Below are positions 36,855 through 38,486 of a DNA stretch of 38,486 bases, in pieces. The DNA is from a virus. How positions within the stretch are numbered: position 1 is the stretch's first letter; every line of letters begins with the position of its first letter. The notes under the pieces are model-generated. The model saw nothing but the letters and a program-made list of their open reading frames with translations, searched no databases and was not told where the DNA came from. The translations under genes and the position numbers were made by a program. The stretch covers positions 1 to 38,486 of the IMG/VR virus record IMGVR_UViG_3300017776_000048; one strand, written 5' to 3'.

Positions 36855-37597
36855 CAGATATAAAATATGATCCAGTGCGAGTGCATGATCCTTCGGCTAA
36901 TAAAGGAATTAAAGGACAAAACTTTTTAAAATTTGATATTGATTGTGATTTAGAACGGCTCGATGATGAAATATGTATGGCAATGGCTAAAGATGATTCA
37001 GCAAAAGTACCAAGTGGCAGACATCCTACATACGGAACACCAGTGAGTCCAACTGGAATGTATCCTGGTAGACCTGGCATGGATCAAGTCTTTAGTCCAG
37101 AACTTGATAAAGCTATACAAGATAAACGAGATGAATTTGATCACCCTGAACGATTTAGAAAATATCTTATGTATAGAGGCTTTCAGAACGCACCCTGGAG
37201 TTTAATTGTTAATGTAAAACCAAATATATCACGCAAACCTGAAGGTGATCCTTACGCAGACATTATCAATATTATGCCGTATACAAAGCAAGTCTTGGAA
37301 TCTTTGCCAATGAAACATCTTGGTAGAGTTGTAATACTTGGATCAAATGCTGATACGATTGTTCCTTGTCATCGTGATGAACCACCATCAAATCATGCAA
37401 AAAATCATATTAACTTTACACCAAGTGGTGCAAGACCAATTTACCTTTATGATTGTCCAACAGAAACAAAACATTATTTGCCTGAGGATCATATATTCCA
37501 TGCGTACAATATCAGCGATTATCATGGGGTTGATGCAATGCCTCGATTCAGTTATACTGTACGTGTTGATGGCACATATGAAGATGGCGTCTTATGA
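36851..37597 (+). CDS. Fe(II)/2OG-type oxygenase-like protein
   Basis: 248 residues. VPCHRDEP (His174, Asp176) and YHGVDAMPRFSYTVRVD (His225, Arg232 or Arg238) give the HxD...H triad with the Arg for 2-oxoglutarate; INFTPSGARPIYLYD is the beta-helix strand pair. An N-terminal extension of about 100 residues (GRHPTYGTPVSPTGMYPG) is unusual. Substrate unknown. Paired with the next gene (ATGA). Confidence 0.77.
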   Translation: MTDIKYDPVRVHDPSANKGIKGQNFLKFDIDCDLERLDDEICMAMAKDDSAKVPSGRHPTYGTPVSPTGMYPGRPGMDQVFSPELDKAIQDKRDEFDHPERFRKYLMYRGFQNAPWSLIVNVKPNISRKPEGDPYADIINIMPYTKQVLESLPMKHLGRVVILGSNADTIVPCHRDEPPSNHAKNHINFTPSGARPIYLYDCPTETKHYLPEDHIFHAYNISDYHGVDAMPRFSYTVRVDGTYEDGVL

Positions 37598-38223
37598 TTA
37601 TAGGTCGATATAAAACTCTTGATATGCAAAAGCTGCAACCACTTGTTGAGTTTGTGAAAAGCGGTAAAGGCGAGGGAAAAAAATATCATGGCTCCGGTAC
37701 TCATCAGCAGATTTCTCTTGGCAATTTAGAAGACTGGAGTCAGAATAACTTTTGGCAAGATCATCAAGAATTATATCAATATATTAAAGAAAATACTTAT
37801 CCTGAACATGCGCCTATAGAAAATACATGGTTTAAGTTATATACTACAGAAACAAAATTAGGTCCTACAAATCAGGGTCAATTTATTGGTTTGCACCAGG
37901 ATCGAGAATATCATACTCCACCAGACGATACAATGCTTATACATACAACGTCAATATTGATTGAAAGAAGCGAAGATGCATTAGGCGGATATTCAGTATT
38001 AGCTGGTGATCATCAATTGCAAAAACCGAAGGAAAATAGATTTAAAGACACAAGAGATATAATGAGCAGACTAGTAGTCGAAAATTTAACCGAACCAGGT
38101 GAAAGCATAACCTGGAATGGTTGGACAATGCACGGCGTATCAGAGATGCAGCAAGGTTCTCGCCTCTCTTTCGTTGTGTTTAAGAAAACACCCTTCAATG
38201 AGGACTATTTTAAAAGTGGCTAA
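37594..38223 (+). CDS. Fe(II)/2OG-type oxygenase-like protein
   Basis: 209 residues. FIGLHQDREY (His101, Asp103) and TMHGVSEMQQGSRLSF (His180, Arg190) form the iron and 2-oxoglutarate site; TTSILIERSEDALGGYSVLAGD and GESITWNGWTMH are the usual strands. Very similar architecture to 36851-37597, so the two may be a tandem duplication or a heteromeric pair. Substrate unknown; hydroxylation of a nucleotide, protein or small molecule all possible. Confidence 0.82.
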   Translation: MIIGRYKTLDMQKLQPLVEFVKSGKGEGKKYHGSGTHQQISLGNLEDWSQNNFWQDHQELYQYIKENTYPEHAPIENTWFKLYTTETKLGPTNQGQFIGLHQDREYHTPPDDTMLIHTTSILIERSEDALGGYSVLAGDHQLQKPKENRFKDTRDIMSRLVVENLTEPGESITWNGWTMHGVSEMQQGSRLSFVVFKKTPFNEDYFKSG

Positions 38224-38371
38224 ATATACACGATACGATAACCGTAATGAGAAAAAAGGTCGTAATAAACAAAACTCACTAGAACGTGATACTAAAATCA
38301 AACCACCGGAAACTAAAAAAGTTAAAATAAATGTAAAAACAATGAAAGAAAATGTTTACAATCCTAGCTAA
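38216..38371 (+). CDS. Small basic protein (GTG start)
   Basis: 51 residues, MAKYTRYDNRNEKKGRNKQN... from GTG 38216, with GAGGA (38200-38204) upstream; it overlaps the oxygenase stop by 8 bases. The highly basic YDNRNEKKGRNK pattern recalls small T4-type phage proteins of the YxPRNKKKNR kind (recollection). ATG 38198 is an alternative start. Its 3' end contains the -35 box of the next promoter. Confidence 0.65.
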   Translation: MAKYTRYDNRNEKKGRNKQNSLERDTKIKPPETKKVKINVKTMKENVYNPS

Positions 38372-38383
38372 TTATGTTATAAT
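38355..38383 (+). promoter_or_regulatory. Sigma70-type promoter
   Basis: TTTACA (38355-38360), 17-nt spacer, TATAAT (38378-38383) with extended -10 TGT. The -35 lies inside the end of the preceding gene. Reads out of the window. Confidence 0.9.
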
Positions 38384-38486
38384 GTTAGCATGAAAAGGAA
38401 TATATTATGAGAATGGCGAGCTAGCGCAATAAGGCGTATTTTTTAAGGAGAAAATAGAGGATTTACCAAAAGGAAATTAGTAAGAA
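38384..38486 (+). other. Leader region with mini-frames, no gene seen
   Basis: Two very short frames: MKRNIL (ATG 38390, leaderless distance to the -10) and MRMAS (ATG 38407, preceded by AAGGA, stop TAG 38422-38424), joined by an ATGA-like overlap. A small GCGC...GCGT structure followed by TTTTTT (38424-38444) lies after them, then a strong SD-like TTAAGGAG (38444-38451) with no start codon in reach before the window ends. Could be a leader or attenuator for the next gene. Confidence 0.35.

Overview
This 38.5 kb window looks like part of the genome of a T4-related myophage of an alphaproteobacterium, probably marine. All genes lie on the + strand, AT-rich, tightly packed with ATGA, TAATG and GTGA overlaps. 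The T4-type evidence is a set of late promoters (TATAAATAG), a T4-like RNase H exonuclease, PhoH, class I ribonucleotide reductase, DUF932, and a run of virion-type proteins that begin like T4 internal (capsid-targeted) proteins. The host inference comes mainly from the first 280 bases: they encode a circularly permuted, two-piece tmRNA whose tag, ANDNFAPSGFALAA, is of the alphaproteobacterial kind. No integrase, terminase, capsid or tail gene is visible, so this is a segment and not a whole genome.

Layout. 1-283: permuted tmRNA. 321-3488: six genes for small exported proteins with Sec signal peptides, most behind a terminator/late-promoter junction at 685-723. 3548-6153: class 3 lipase (start covered by an RBS-sequestering hairpin), SNase-type nuclease, three small membrane proteins (one with an EF-hand) and a membrane-anchored coiled coil. 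6157-14405: an accessory metabolic island: radical SAM protein with an N-terminal SPASM-like Cys cluster, NodU/TobZ-type carbamoyltransferase, two SGNH-like proteins, fatty-acid desaturase, GNAT-like protein, 2OG-Fe(II) oxygenase, a nucleotide-sugar dehydrogenase lacking its C-terminal domain, and a second radical SAM protein. 14443-16750: DUF932 gene, small genes and tRNA-Pro(UGG). 16774-25083: a late operon of virion-associated proteins, seven of them with a strong or recognisable capsid-targeting-like N-terminus, carrying nuclease-like, RNA-ligase-like and nucleotidylyltransferase domains plus an IscA-like Fe-S carrier. 25103-28382: conserved small T4-type genes, a third SGNH protein, a P-loop kinase with the same N-terminal signature, and an overlapping spanin pair. 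28429-38486: sigma70-promoted nucleotide and replication genes: nrdB-nrdA, a zinc ribbon, RNase H, a zincin, phoH and three more oxygenases.

Two promoter classes divide the genome. At least seven near-identical sigma70-type promoters (GTTTACAA, 17-nt spacer, usually TGnTATAAT) serve metabolism and takeover genes. TATAAATAG late promoters serve exported, internal and lysis genes. In three places a terminator is physically merged with the next promoter.

The most promising observations are the phage-encoded permuted tmRNA, the apparent capsid-targeting signature on a battery of enzyme-like proteins (a candidate set of packaged, injected effectors), the 8 kb biosynthetic-looking island, the terminator-promoter fusions and the lipase hairpin. 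All functional statements rest on motif reading by eye; no search was run.
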